From Pycnopodia helianthoides (lineage: Eukaryota; Echinodermata; Asteroidea; Forcipulatida; Asteriidae), in assembly GCA_032158295.1 (NCBI GenBank), contig CM063246.1, forward strand, positions 21,962,135 through 22,026,134: DNA of 64,000 nt. The letters run 5' to 3'. Numbering within the stretch: the first letter of the stretch is position 1; the number at the start of each line of letters is the position of its first letter. Shown here in pieces: positions 10,501-20,073 of this stretch. The position numbers were made by a program, and so were the translations under genes. The notes under the pieces are model-generated. The model was given only the letters and a program-made list of their open reading frames with translations. It was not told the DNA's origin and did no database searches.

Positions 10501-13352
10501 TTACTGACATATGTATGCATTAGTGAAATTGTATTCACTCCACACTGATCCCATACCCGGTACTTGGCGATACACCCAATAATATACAAGGCGACCAGTG
10601 AGTGATGTTTGAGAGCGACCCGAAGGAAAAAACATAGACCTAACTAAAAAAGAAATCCCTGGACCCTAACTACATTACAATCAGCATTTGGTCTGGGCTG
10701 ACAGCTGCTAGGCTTGTACTGATAACCCCCTAGGGGGACTAGGGTTCTAACCTAGGGGTACTCTGCTACATTCAGAATGCAGCAGGTGGATACACTGTTA
10801 TATTAGTGGGTACTGGCAGACCCCGAACACACAGTAACCAGGCCTTGATTTATATTGCAGAGTTTGGTTTAAGGACACCTCTATAGTTATTGTCCACCTC
10901 CTCTGCAACTCGGAGGGAGATGTGGTCTTGTGGTCTATAGGTTGTTTACTGGCATACATGTATGGTGTTAGCCCCCAAAACTGTCCAGGCACAGATGTAG
11001 CCTCAGTGGTCTGGGTGTCTGATGGAATCCCCTCTTTCATGTTATTTCATGTAAAAGTGAGCAACTTGAATTGCCTGTTTAAAAAAATTTACAGCAAAGT
11101 AATGCACCCTAGTTTAAAATTCTAGTTTCTACCATTATTATTTGTGGTATAGGCCTATATGCTTAGTTGGTGTGTGTGCAACGTGAGTGACTTTTGTGCA
11201 TTCCTGGGTATTTCCTGGCAGGCAAGATACTACACTGGTCATATGAATAACTTTACATTTGAATCATAATTAAAGGAACATTACAGAATTGGTTTTTGCT
11301 AACAAAACAGTTGCTGGCAGTGTAAGCACTTTTATGTAATCCACCATATACATAAACTGACAAACCTGTAGAAGTTTGAGATCGATCGGTCATCTGGGTC
11401 ACAAGAAAATAGTGAAAAACCGATTACACATTTGCATGAAATCATATAGATTCAACAAATGAATAAAACGCTCACTGAGCGATAAACTCCAATCGGAAAA
11501 TTAGTTTATTCATTTCTCATCAAATATGGCATTTCAGACAGAAATATTTCAAGGGACGTTTTCTTCTATCATCATCATTAGACCGTGTAAGTTTTATGTA
11601 AATCTGTGATCAAAAAGTATATTTTACAAGTTTTTTTCTTACCAATTCTGTAATGTTCCTTTAATACATGAAATCAAGAGTTAGGAAAAAAAGATCCCTT
11701 TTTTTTATATCTTCATTTTTTTTTAAAAACTGGTCCAGGTACTAGCCTATATCTTATGCTCACATTTACTTCTTGTAAAATTGTCTCCCACGCTTTGTGG
11801 TAAAACTTACCCAGTGAGCTAACTCTGCAAGAAGGAATCAAGTAGTTTGCCAAACTCTTGTATCAGGCATTATTTAGTTCAAATTGTTCATCATTCTGAA
11901 AAGAGAACACGATAAGAATATGGAGAAAAGGTTAACTAACTTTTGGCCAAATAACCAGATTTTTGTGTACCGATGTTCCTATACAGATCATGCCATTGGA
12001 CAAGTTGATATTGGATTTTTGTTTTCCTGGAAGCAATATTCCTTTTTTTATGTTGGGAGAGATGGGGGGGGGTGATGTTTCCCTTCCCTCAGGCAACATG
12101 CATGTTTTGACCTTGCAAAGAGGGTTTTGTTTGGAGATCTATTAAACCTGTTGATACAGAGTCGGTCAGACCATGGACAGACAGATGACTGACTGTCTAG
12201 TGACAGAGTGTCACTCTTGTAAGTTGTGTGTTAGTCACAGCAATCCTGTAAGATACAAGTAAACAACGACAAATTGTTTTGACAGGGGATTGTTAAGTCC
12301 CCCTTAGGTCACCTGGACCCAATTTCATAGAGCTGCTCAAAAGCAGAAAAACATCGCCGAAAAGTTTTCTTCTAAGCAAAAAAGTAACCAGGTTACAGGG
12401 TAGTTTGGCTGGTAATCCTAATCTTGCAAGCGTAACTTTGTTGTGCTGAGCTACTTTTTTCTTCTTAAGCAGCTGTATGAAGTAGAGCCCTTGTGTATTA
12501 TTTTGGCTCCTATTCAGTGCATCTGCTGTGGGGTGGTCAAATTGGTTTATTCAGGGAGGGGGGGGGCAGGGCAGGGCAGGCAGGAAGGGGCTTACCTCCT
12601 CCCCAATTAAAAAGTTCACTGTACTTTCTACACAGATCAACGGAAATCTTCCCGTTGACTACAACATCATTGTCAAGGGCTGTTACATTTTCATTTCCAC
12701 TACACCATACCAAAAAAAAAAACCACCTCGTGGACTGGAAGCGTGCTGTTAAATTTATTATGAAAACAAGAACATGTCTAAATGTATGAATGTGTCAATT
12801 TACGGAGGAATGTGTTGGAAGTGTGTCTGAGAATGTAACCAGGCCAGAGGTTAACAAAATTTAAACGAAAAGATTCAAGAACAACACTGTTGATCTGGGG
12901 CATTATCTTGGCTATCCCATTTCATTTTGGACAGCTCAACAGCACCTCTGGGAAATTGTTTCTAAATTAAGTTATCTAAATAAAGGCTATAAATCAAGGT
13001 ATTTGTAGGCCTGTAATCCTTCACACTGCCTTCACCTTGCAAGATTTTACAATACTCGGTCCTGGAATTCCGCAAACACCACGGAGGCCATGACAACTGT
13101 TGCCCTTGTCTTGGCCTCAGTGCCCCTTCGAAATGTTGACAGTCTGTTGGTTTTTTAAGTCAAGAAGTATGACCTGAATGTTTATGTGGTGTTGTGTGGT
13201 GTTTTTTTGAAATTGTATATTTTCATTTTTTTCCCTTTTTTTCAGAATCTGATGTCACAAGAACACTTCAGATTCGACCTCAATTCAAAAGGCTCTTCAA
13301 ATCGGAGAACCCGGACATTACGAAGAAAACAGATACAGCGGGCAACAGATAG
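1307..13352 (+). CDS. ZC3H3: ZC3H3 (Smicl), CCCH zinc-finger protein, 3' part of gene
   Basis: Joined exons 1307-1500, 2124-2301, 2691-2858, 3882-3951, 4363-4494, 5214-5392, 5831-6477 and 13246-13352; every splice phase matches. The product has five CCCH fingers: CX8CX5CX3H (YCMFYN...), CX7CX6CX3H, CX7CX4CX3H, CX7CX5CX3H and CX8CX5CX3H. Two of the fingers span exon junctions. Ahead of the fingers are the KYKLVK and SKTLYRLP motifs that I recognise from vertebrate ZC3H3. After them come [12 protein letters not shown] and a terminal [12 protein letters not shown] tail resembling the human LHIKPRL end. In the family, ZC3H3 is a nuclear CPSF30-like protein linked to mRNA 3'-end formation and export, and it interacts with Smads. 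The 5' exons, including the start codon, are not seen. Exon 7 contains two apparent compensating frame shifts. Confidence 0.9.
1562..1790 (+). mobile_element. tRNA-derived SINE
   Basis: The head GTGGTCTAGCGGATAAG resembles a tRNA A box and is followed by a B-box-like GTGGGTTGGAGTCTCGG. The body GGTCATGACACTTGTG...AAGCAAGGCACTTAACC also occurs near 15740 and 61340. It ends in a TATTATTATTG-type tail and lies in the intron between exons a and b. Confidence 0.75.
1838..1998. mobile_element. diverged foldback MITE fragment (GGGCCCAATTTCAT family)
   Basis: It ends in CAATTGGGCCC. The body (GGTAAGCA, GCTTACACAG, CAGAAACT) resembles the element at 34464-34757. The left end is unclear, so the fragment is old or truncated. 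It is intronic. Confidence 0.4.
2124..2301 (+). CDS. ZC3H3: ZC3H3 exon b
   Basis: The acceptor is a strong pyrimidine tract ending CTTGACTCAG. Reading in the phase left by exon a gives [20 protein letters not shown] and then [18 protein letters not shown]. The pattern G-x-x-[FY]-x-[LV] ... KTLxRLP is the conserved block before the fingers in ZC3H3. The donor is GCAAG|GTTGGT, weaker than consensus, but it is the choice whose phase (two bases left over) fits exon c. GCAAGG offers no other in-phase GT nearby. Confidence 0.8.
2379..2630 (+). mobile_element. intronic MITE, family H copy 1
   Basis: It starts CACTATACGAAC and has a perfect 11-bp inverted repeat at its centre (GCTTATTTTGA at 2481-2491 against TCAAAATAAGC at 2501-2511). 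It shares blocks in order and orientation with 2899-3159. A third copy in reverse orientation lies near 14653-14755. Confidence 0.65.
2691..2858 (+). CDS. ZC3H3: ZC3H3 exon c, zinc finger 1
   Basis: The acceptor is TTTTACCTTCAG and the donor is CACGAG|GTAAAT. The exon encodes [19 protein letters not shown], then finger 1 ([20 protein letters not shown]) and DPEKVAVCT, where the first Cys of finger 2 begins. The [14 protein letters not shown] block is nearly identical to the vertebrate protein. Two same-family repeats flank this exon in the two adjacent introns. Confidence 0.92.
2899..3159 (+). mobile_element. intronic MITE, family H copy 2
   Basis: It shares in order CACTATACGAACC, TGTGAAAAT, TTGGGCTTATTT, GCAGC, CAAAATAA, GGTGATT, GCTATTTCCT and CCAGATTG with the copy at 2379-2630, in the same orientation. 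The central inverted repeat is partly decayed. Confidence 0.65.
3160..3881. other. ZC3H3 intron, no further feature
   Basis: No coding exon or clear repeat seen. The intron ends in GTTTGAATCTTGACAG before exon d. Confidence 0.5.
3882..3951 (+). CDS. ZC3H3: ZC3H3 exon d, finger 2 (small 70-bp exon)
   Basis: This short exon has no start codon and gives no long open frame of its own. The first base completes the Arg codon begun in exon c. The exon then reads [18 protein letters not shown] and VSKEK, followed by the donor AAAAG|GTGAGA. Together with VCTR from exon c it makes a CX7CX6CX3H finger. The vertebrate protein has FLRGTC-KTDGTCPFSH at the same place. Both splice phases fit the neighbours (enters after two bases, leaves at phase 0). 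Confidence 0.92.
3952..4362. other. ZC3H3 intron, no further feature
   Basis: Nothing recognised. It ends with TTATTTGACATCAG at the exon e boundary. Confidence 0.5.
4363..4494 (+). CDS. ZC3H3: ZC3H3 exon e, finger 3 and start of finger 4
   Basis: The exon is in phase 0 at both ends (132 bp, 44 codons) and its donor is GAAAAG|GTAATA. It encodes [17 protein letters not shown] and [20 protein letters not shown], i.e. finger 3 (CX7CX4CX3H) and the first two Cys of finger 4 (YCPLGEK). The open frame continues into the intron only as hydrophobic low-complexity sequence. Confidence 0.92.
4495..5213. other. ZC3H3 intron with degenerate GAGT-rich stretch
   Basis: A (TTTA)n run lies near 4678-4700. 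A loose repeat of GAGTACGAGT / GAGTATGAGT type runs from about 4928 to 5110 and looks like the decayed end of a DNA transposon. The intron ends in the pyrimidine tract TTCCTTTGTTTTTTGAAG. Confidence 0.5.
5214..5392 (+). CDS. ZC3H3: ZC3H3 exon f, end of finger 4 and finger 5
   Basis: The exon starts with TGT, the third Cys of finger 4 (CKKKH), then [14 protein letters not shown] and [10 protein letters not shown], which complete finger 5 (CX8CX5CX3H). A Lys/Ser/Thr-rich basic stretch follows ([18 protein letters not shown]). The donor is GATAG|GTAAGC, leaving two bases over. The CKKKH...LCPDF pattern is diagnostic for the ZC3H3 family. Confidence 0.92.
5393..5830. other. ZC3H3 intron, no further feature
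   Basis: AT-rich intron ending ATTATTTTTTACATAATTAAACAG. No repeat recognised. Confidence 0.5.
5831..6477 (+). CDS. ZC3H3: ZC3H3 exon g, C-terminal low-complexity region with two apparent frame shifts
   Basis: The phase carried from exon f reads [19 protein letters not shown]... but meets TGA at 6036-6038. The next frame is open from before that point to a TAA at 6352-6354 and reads [15 protein letters not shown] and a Ser/Pro/Thr-rich stretch. The original frame is open again from 6300 and reads [42 protein letters not shown], ending at the donor CAACAAG|GTGAGC. The outer segments are in the same frame and fit exons f and h. The middle stretch (about 6012-6322) is out of frame by one base at each side. 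LPSFI...L is the conserved C-terminal motif. The likely switch points are the runs CCC (6009-6011) and AAAA (6319-6322). Confidence 0.75.
6478..8403. other. start of the 6.8-kb last ZC3H3 intron
   Basis: AT-rich, with a (GT)n tract near 7070-7088, TTTA runs near 7260-7340, and poly-G or poly-C runs near 7332, 7600, 7903 and 8340. The open frames here are low complexity and are not genes. Confidence 0.5.
8404..9506 (+). repeat. 34-bp minisatellite, about 32 copies
   Basis: Tandem units close to GACTAGCCCACCGGGCTACC plus TAAGAGCTAAGTTT. Each unit carries a small inverted repeat (TAGCCC-ACC-GGGCTA). Many units differ at the central ACC/ACT/ACA and at GAGCTAA/GAGTAAA. Between about 8780 and 9050 alternating unit types form a 68-bp higher-order dimer seen three times. 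It lies inside the last intron of ZC3H3. Confidence 0.9.
9507..11269. other. last ZC3H3 intron, no clear feature
   Basis: Mixed unique sequence and probable old repeat debris. No exon-like open frame with splice signals was recognised. Confidence 0.4.
11270..11664 (+). mobile_element. TTAA-flanked MITE, family A copy 1
   Basis: TTAA target copies lie at both ends. The terminal inverted repeats are AGGAACATTACAGAATTGG and CCAATTCTGTAATGTTCCT. The element is about 390 bp with no coding capacity. A copy in inverse orientation lies at 24856-25239. TTAA target duplication is typical of piggyBac-type transposons, so it is probably a non-autonomous relative. Confidence 0.85.
12315..12490. mobile_element. 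foldback MITE, family E copy 1 (diverged)
   Basis: The left end GGACCCAATTTCATAGAGCTGC and right end GCAGCTGTATGAAGTAGAGCCC are inverted. The body contains AAGCAAAAAAGTAACCAGGTTAC and a GAGCTACTTTTTTCTTCTTAAGC block, as in the other copies. Confidence 0.75.
12491..13245. other. end of last ZC3H3 intron
   Basis: Poly-G run near 12558 and poly-A near 12711. The intron ends in a long pyrimidine tract (TTTTTTTCCCTTTTTTTCAG) before exon h. Confidence 0.5.
13246..13352 (+). CDS. ZC3H3: ZC3H3 terminal coding exon h
   Basis: After a very strong acceptor, the phase left by exon g (one base) gives [18 protein letters not shown], then [17 protein letters not shown] and TAG (13350-13352). The TLQIRPQF block resembles the extreme C-terminus of vertebrate ZC3H3 (LHIKPRL). 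The sea-star-like protein has a longer basic tail. A donor-like GTATGC follows the stop directly, so an intron in the 3' UTR is possible. I see no clear AATAAA in the next few hundred bases. Confidence 0.85.
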
Positions 13353-13436
13353 GTATGCCTGGTACTTCAGTGTTGTCAGAGCAAGACAGTCTATGCCTTA
13401 GTAAAGGGCACCTCTATGAGAAGAATGGAAATTACA

Positions 13437-13690
13437 ACTGGAACATTTCAAGGCACCAAGGCAATGACCAGGCAGGGAGGCATTACCTTGTTGCCTCCTG
13501 AGTATCAGGCTGAACAGACATTTCAAGGGCACCAAGGCAATGACCAGGGGCAAGGAGGCAATTACCTCTGTTGCCTCCATGAAGTATCAGGCCTGAAACA
13601 GGAACATTTCAAGGGGCACCAAGGCAATGACCAGGGGCAAGGAGGCAATTGCCTCTGTTGCCTCCATGAAGTACCAGGCCTCGGTATGAC
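13437..13690. repeat. tandem repeat, three units of about 80-86 bp
   Basis: Three successive copies start ACATTTCAAGG(G)GCACCAAGG and contain GCAATGACCAGG. Copies two and three are nearly identical. Each includes an inverted pair GGAGGCAA...TTGCCTCC that could fold. Open frames on both strands here (Gln/Gly/Cys-rich) come from the repeat. It lies just after the ZC3H3 stop and may be transcribed in its 3' UTR. Confidence 0.8.
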
Positions 13691-14188
13691 AAGCTGGTCA
13701 AGAGGTAGTTGTGGAGAACAGTACAGGTGACTATTATGTGACATCAACTGCAACAACACTCCATCAGCGGGTTGGGCTTCATTAGCACTTGGGGGTTCAA
13801 GCTCGTGGAGTTGCTTATTTGCAAATTTGCCGAGCTCGGGAAAGTTCTGCTCTCACCACAAACATGTTTCCGGCCAATAAGCTTTTTGATGTGTAAAAAG
13901 GCCTCATCACTCAGGTCAAGCTGTCACAGAACCAGCCCCACTGCATGCGAAAGGAACACTTTGCCAACACAAGAGACAATTTTCTAACATTCTAACCATG
14001 CCAAGGAAGGAAATCTGCCCCCATGGTCTTAATAGCTAAACCAAAGAAAACACTTGTATGTGGAAATTGAAAATATATATTTTAGTATCTTTTCATAGAT
14101 TCCTTGGAACCGATTACCGTGTGTGATATGGCCATAGGATTTGGTGAACTGACCCCAACCTTTGTCCCTTTAAACACAAATGAATTGC
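13691..14188. other. downstream flank of ZC3H3
   Basis: Nothing recognised. Possible 3' UTR or intergenic. Confidence 0.4.
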
Positions 14189-14530
14189 TTAAAGGCAGGA
14201 TACACTTTTGCTAATTGTCAAAGACTAGTATCCTCACATGGTGTATCCCAACATATGCATAAAATAACAGCCTGTGAACATTTGGGCTCAAATGGTCATC
14301 AAAGTTGCAAGAAAATAATGAATGAAAAAACACCATTGTTGCACAGAATTGTATGCTTTCAAATGCCTGAGAAAGGCTTCTTGCCTAAAGCCTTTCTCAG
14401 ACTCAAATATCTTAGTAGGAAATTAACTCTTTCTCATGACCTACATTACTTGAGAGGGAGCCGTTTCTCACAATGTTTGATACTATCAGCAGCTCTTAGG
14501 TGCTCTTTACCAAGCAAGTTTACTAACTGA
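14189..14530 (-). mobile_element. TTAA-flanked MITE, family B copy 1
   Basis: It begins TTAAAGGCAGGATACACTTTTGCTAATTGTCAAAGACTAG and runs in reverse relative to 19683-20073. It contains the shared blocks CCTGTGAACATTTGGGCTCA, GCCTGAGAAAGGCTT and CAGCAGCTCTTAGGTGCTC. The far end is truncated after about 14530. Confidence 0.8.
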
Positions 14531-15720
14531 CTATCAAGATCAGGAGTACAGTACCTTAAAAAAAACACCAAAAAACAAAAACAAAAAAAAACACTATCTG
14601 AAGTACTGTCTATAAGTTAAGGAAGCAGCATTTGAAGACCTCATAAAACACTTTTGCTTATTTCCATTGCTGCAATCAAAATAAGCCCGACACACAAAGT
14701 CCCTGTAAAAATCATGAACGGTTTTTCTCTCAATTGTGACCGACAGTGTGATGAAATTCCACGGTTTGGTTGTGATAATGTGTTTGTTAAAAAAAACTAG
14801 AGAATGAGGACTGGTTTACCCCTCCCAAAACCAATGATGTACTTTCTCTTTTAATTGTTCTGCGGAAACTTTGTCTGAAATGGCGGCTACAGCAATGGCT
14901 ACAACTACAGCTAGTTAGATTTTTGCGTCATCATGAGTGAAGTATAGTACATCCTTGGCAACACCCTTAGCAACAGTCATAGCCGTAGCTGTAGCCGTCA
15001 ATTCGGGGTGCGACCTAACAAAAGAAATACAATTGTGGCACACCACAGGGGAAATACCACTTACTTTTTATCTCATGTGCTTCAAAGAATTTTAGAAGAA
15101 AATTGCAAGAAGCCAGTAACAAATTGAGTTAATCCAACCTCAATATGGCTATGAATTAAAAACAGCCCATCAGCAAAATGGTATTTGTATTGAGCAGTTT
15201 GTCTTTAATGAAATTGGAGCAGTGTGTTGTAGGCAATTACTACAATGGTGCTTTGGTGAGCAAAATGGATGAACAAGACTTCTTTTTGTGAGTAATCTAT
15301 TTTTACACTTTTTACAAGATCACCAAATAGTATATCTTTTCTAATGATTCATTGTAAAAATGTTCTTCAGGTAATTTTTTTTTAAATTATTTATTGTTTT
15401 GTATTTAAAAACCTGGCTAATTAAAAATTTATCGTTCCTCATACTTTGACCTAAGGTAGGTCAGGAGCTGCTAACAAGTAATTGTGTTTAATTCGTTGTG
15501 GAAGATAATTTAAATCTGGGAAGAAATTAATCTTAATAAATTTAGAAGTTGGTTGAAATTGCAAGAAGAATTCATACTATTTTCTGTCTGTGGTATCATA
15601 TGTATAGAAAACGAATCAGTTGACGCAGTCCATCATTTTAAGAAACATGAGGAGAGCTATAAACTGCTCTCCTTAAAGTATTGAGGAGAGCTCCTTTGCA
15701 CTCCTCAGAACCAAACTTCA
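14531..15720. other. intergenic, old repeat debris
   Basis: A reverse family-H fragment (14653-14755, GCTTATTTCCATTGCTGCAA) lies here. An imperfect inverted repeat rich in GGCTACAGC / GCTGTAGCC runs from about 14880 to 15005. No gene signal seen. Confidence 0.45.
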
Positions 15721-15960
15721 CACTTCAGTCTGTCAGCAGCACAGTGTGGGTTCGAATCCCGGTCATGACACTTGTGCCCTTTTAATAGCAAGGCGCTTAA
15801 CCATAATTGCTTCGTAAAAAGTTGGGAAGGTAGTGCATTCTGCTCTCACAGGGTCCTAGTGGACAATACCCATGCCTACATCCTTACAGACTGTGAAGGG
15901 GGTAACCTGTTTCAGCCCCAGGAGTAGGTGGCAACGTGCCCCTGGTGTCAGTTGATTTGG
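15721..15960 (+). mobile_element. tRNA-derived SINE copy
   Basis: The B box GTGGGTTCGAATCCCGG is followed by the same body as at 1620 (TCATGACACTTGTG, GCAAGGCGCTTAACCATAATTG). The A-box half is weak. Confidence 0.7.
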
Positions 15961-17555
15961 GTCCATTGAAGTGGCCGCAATATCTCATAAATAAACAAAT
16001 TAAAACATGATTTCATAAAATCTGACTTTTCATGATGTTTAATATTAAAGGTAATTACCTCGGCTGATTCATATATGCGGACCACATCACAGGCTGGACT
16101 GGGTTGGCATTTTTGTGACATGATCAAAGCCAACACAGACAACATCGGATAGTTCATTTCCAGCTGTAAATAAAATGAAATAACCAATATTTAAAACAAA
16201 TATCACACTCACATTCCTTAAAAAATGATGGTCTGATACAAATAAAAAAGTTTTTTATGTTAACGTTTTCTGCAAATCTTTGAAGGTTAAAATTCACTTT
16301 TACCAAATTGTGTTCGCACATTCTTCCACACTTGATCAACAACAATACAAAGAAACCAAATTTGTAAGATTCACAGTTGGCCCTTCAGAGGTTTAAAAAA
16401 CCTTTGGAACTCATCAGTGGTTCTAACTCATTAATGGTTCCATCTCCATTCAACAGTTTAAAAAGAGACACTGTTGTTTTCTTTATGCTCTTTGTAATTA
16501 GTTGTTAGTTTTGTAAGTGCTGTGATTTAGTTTACTAAGTGAAGCGTGTTTAAATGCTTATTATTATTAGTATTGCTGTTATTCAATTTCAATTTCAATT
16601 GTTTATACACCATACTGTCAATAACAATAAAACATTGCTGAAAAGGGGAGGGGGTAAAGGGTCATTTTAAATAAAAGAATAATTAGGGCCATTTATGATA
16701 TTCAATGTTTAAAAATGTCTTCTTCCTTTTTCTAAAAATATTTTGACCCACCTATCCAACACAAGGTTTAGAATTTTAAACATTGGCTCAATACACACTG
16801 TACACTGGAGAACAAAGTCTTGCCTCAAATGAAGCAGATATCTTAGATGATGTTCTCCTTCCAGCATGTAACATTGTAGTTGAAACAGAAGAAGAAATTG
16901 CCAAACACACAATCAAATTGTAATTGATTGCTCTATTATTTAAATTGAAAACTGAGTTTCGACTTTCAGTTATTTATTTTCAAACGACCACCCAACAAGG
17001 AGAAGGAGAAAATGAAATTCAAACATTGCATTTAAAAAAAAATTGCAAATCAATGCACTGGTTTTTCTAAACAGCCCCTTAGTGCAGTAAGTTATTAAGA
17101 TATAGGTAAGTCCAGTTTTTGCCAACAAGGAGAGGATTCGAGTTTTATTTTAACATTTTAATGTTGAGATTGATAAATATAATGATTAATTTCTCCACAC
17201 ATGTTGGTTAATGTGTACGGCCTCTCAAAGGATGTTGTAATGAACCCCACCTCAAATTTAGGGTGAATCGCAAAAACTGAATGAGCCCTTGGATAAATTG
17301 TCGGTAATTTCTTTAACCGATGCATTAATTTTGTAGAAATTATTTTGTTTAAATTTGTAAATTTTACTAATGACTAATGTTTACTGAGTTTCTATAGGTT
17401 ATCTCATTGTTAAATTTAGCTGTTAAAAGGGGGAGAGGAAAATCTTCTTGCTACTTCCAAAAATTGTTTGTTTGAAATGTTTAAAAACAATAAAGTATAT
17501 TGCAAATCACATTTCAACATGGTCTCGATCAGTTTTTTATTAGAACCTTGTAGCT
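15961..17555. other. intergenic, no recognised feature
   Basis: AT-rich. The short open frames have no conserved motifs. Confidence 0.4.
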
Positions 17556-17907
17556 TACTGTACTTTCAGTAAATGCTCGAGAAATACATTTCCATAAAAA
17601 CTTACTTGGTATTAAGGAGCAACTGAGAGCTGCTGATAGTATAAAACATTGTGAGAAACGACTCCCTCTCAAGCAATGTAGTTCACGAGAAAGAGGTAAT
17701 TTCTCATTAAAATATTTGAATCTGAGAAGGGCTTCAGGGATTAAGCCTTTCTCAGGCATTTGAAAGCACACAATTTTATGCAACAAGTGTTTTTTTTCTG
17801 TCGCCAATTAAGCCCAAATTTTCACAGGTTTGTTATTTGATGTACATTTTGGGATACACCAAGTGGGGATAGTCTTTGACAATTACAAAAGTATATCCTG
17901 CCTTTAA
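17556..17907 (+). mobile_element. TTAA-flanked MITE, family B copy 2
   Basis: It contains ACTTGGTATTAAGGAGCAAC, TTGTGAGAAACGACTCCCTC and AAATTTTCACAGG, and ends AAAAGTATATCCTGCC-TTTAA. The left terminus is decayed. Confidence 0.75.
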
Positions 17908-18164
17908 GTAATATTTCTTCAAACTTGTTAAGCGATTTTGTAATATAAAGTCTCCTTTAGTTATACTAAATGTGGGATCATTCTGATCTTTGAAAGCACT
18001 GATTTAATTAAATATACTGCAACTGAGATATTAATTTCTTTATTTTCTTATCACAGTTCCAGTATTAATTTATAAAACACACAATTGTTTATTTCATTGA
18101 CTTCACTCGAGATTTTTATGAACTTTTAACTCATAGCTCATAGTTTTCCTTTTCAGTTTCAGTG

Positions 18165-18424
18165 AAGTCGTTTTTGAGAAAGAGATAATTTCTCACTTAA
18201 ATATTTGAATCTGAAAAGGCTTCAGGCATGAAGCCTTTTTCCAGTCATTTGAAAGCACACAATTTCTACGCAACAAGGGTGTTTTTTCTTTCATTGTTTT
18301 CTTGCAACTTCGATGACCAATTGAGCCCAAATTTTCACAGGTCTGTTATTTCATGCATTTGTTGGGATACACCAAGTGCGGATACTAGTCGTTGACAATT
18401 ATCAAAAGTATATCCTGCCTTTAA
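18165..18424 (+). mobile_element. TTAA-flanked MITE, family B copy 3 (5'-truncated)
   Basis: It matches the right two thirds of family B (GAAAGAGATAATTTCTCACT, TTCAGGCATGAAGCC, AAATTTTCACAGG) and ends AAAAGTATATCCTGCCTTTAA. It lies about 260 bp from copy 2 in the same orientation. Confidence 0.75.
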
Positions 18425-18710
18425 ACCCCAAACAAAATGTACAAAATACCAGTATTCATACTTGTACTGCGTGATCCCATCCGCAGCAAAATTCTAACTA
18501 GCTTCAACCATTTTGCCGCCTTATTTCTGCTGTGAAGTACTGAATCCCTCAAACTTTTGCAAAATGAGGGGTTGCCTTTTTGAGAATTTGGGGTAGAACG
18601 GTTCATGAAAAAGGGTGTGGTGAGGGTAGAGACTTTATAAGCAAAAAGAATGGCAATTTTACATAAAGAAGTCCTGTTCAATATTTATACGTAAATAAAG
18701 AAAATTGACC

Positions 18711-18765
18711 AGAACGGGATTTGAACCATGCGCCCTCCCACCCAGTTTCCCTCCCATGGTGTTGT
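18711..18765 (-). mobile_element. SINE-like fragment with reverse B box
   Basis: GGGATTTGAACC is the complement of GGTTCAAATCCC, a good B box. No matching A box or full tRNA fold is visible, so this is a fragment and not a tRNA gene. Confidence 0.45.
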
Positions 18766-18933
18766 TACTTGATAAGAAGTGATTTGTTACTTGATAAATA
18801 ATGACCAATATAGCTAAATTGCTGCTGAGCGACACAGTTTTGAGGAAAAAGGCTCGTTGTTGGTGTGATTTTTTTGTTCTAAAGTTTTGTAATTTCAGGT
18901 TCAGGCAGATTTTTCAATTTTGTCTGAGAAAAC

Positions 18934-19073
18934 GATACTCTATGGGGGAAAGATATTGGGGTTTCGTTTAAAGGAAATCGCACATGCAAACCTTAAAGGA
19001 AAAGATACTCTATGGGGGAAAGATATTGGGGTTTCGTTTAAAGGAAATCGCACATGCAAACCTTAAAGGAAAA
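18934..19073. repeat. perfect 70-bp tandem duplication
   Basis: 18934-19003 and 19004-19073 are identical by eye (starting GATACTCTATGGGGGAAAGA). There are only two copies, with no divergence, so it is either a very recent event or an assembly effect. Confidence 0.92.
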
Positions 19074-19682
19074 GAGGGTGACTCGGAGGAATAGAAAAGT
19101 CGCACCAGAACCGGTCGGTGACTAGACCAGTCGTGATTGGTCATAACATTTCCAAACTTAGTTTATGTACACTGCTCTTAGCCAATGATGGAGCTCCACG
19201 AGTGAACGTTTGGTGGCGTTGGTTTTATACGAGACATGCAAATGTAAATTGGTTTAGCACATTCAAATCTGAGACCCAAAGTGACAGGTTAAAAGCAGGA
19301 CATCTGGACTCAACGGGGTTAAAACACAATGATGGATCCCTTAACGCATAGACAGGTCTCTGTGTAACTCATAATGTTATCATAAGGGAGTTCACTGATT
19401 ATATAAAATGTTGCTGCAAGCAACGGGAAGATCTGAAGTCCAGACGTCTAAACACTACCACATGGCAACCCCTCGCGGCATTACAACCTTGCATCTTCAC
19501 CTCAGGAACCCACAAGGGGGACATACTCATCGCACAAGGGCCTCCCCTGGGGGGGCCATGAAGTCACATTGTATTTTCATTTATCTCCGGGCCGAGGGAC
19601 GAGAGCATCTCAAGGCGTGCATCTTTCCACTGTATGGTGTCTGATTGTACTTCCAAAATTGTCCCATATCTTTCCCTCTCTT
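19074..19682. other. intergenic, no recognised feature
   Basis: No open frame with motifs or splice signals. Confidence 0.4.
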
Positions 19683-20073
19683 TTAAAGGCAGTGGATACT
19701 TTTGGTAATTACTCGAGAAATACATTACCATAAAAATTTACTTGGTAATGAGCACCTGAGAGCTGCTGATAGTAAAAACCATTGTGAGAAACGACTCCCT
19801 CTCAAGTAATGTAGTTTTGGAGAAAGAGGTAATTTCTCACCAAAAAAATATTTGTATTTAGAAAGGCTTCAAGCTCAGGGCTGTCAGGCATCTGAAAGCA
19901 CACAATTCTATGCAACAAGGGTGTTTTTTCTTTCAGTATTTTCTTGCAACTTCGATGACCAATTGAGCCCAAATTTTCACAGGTGTGTTGTTTTTTACAT
20001 AATTATGTTAGGATACACCAAGTGAGGATACTAGTCTTTGACAATTACCAAAAGTATACCCTAACACCTTTAA
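19683..20073 (+). mobile_element. TTAA-flanked MITE, family B copy 4 (full length)
   Basis: TTAA copies lie at both ends. The inverted ends are AGGCAGTGGATACTTTTGG and CCAAAAGTATACCCTAACACCT. Internal blocks are shared with copies 2, 3 and 5. No coding capacity. Confidence 0.85.
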
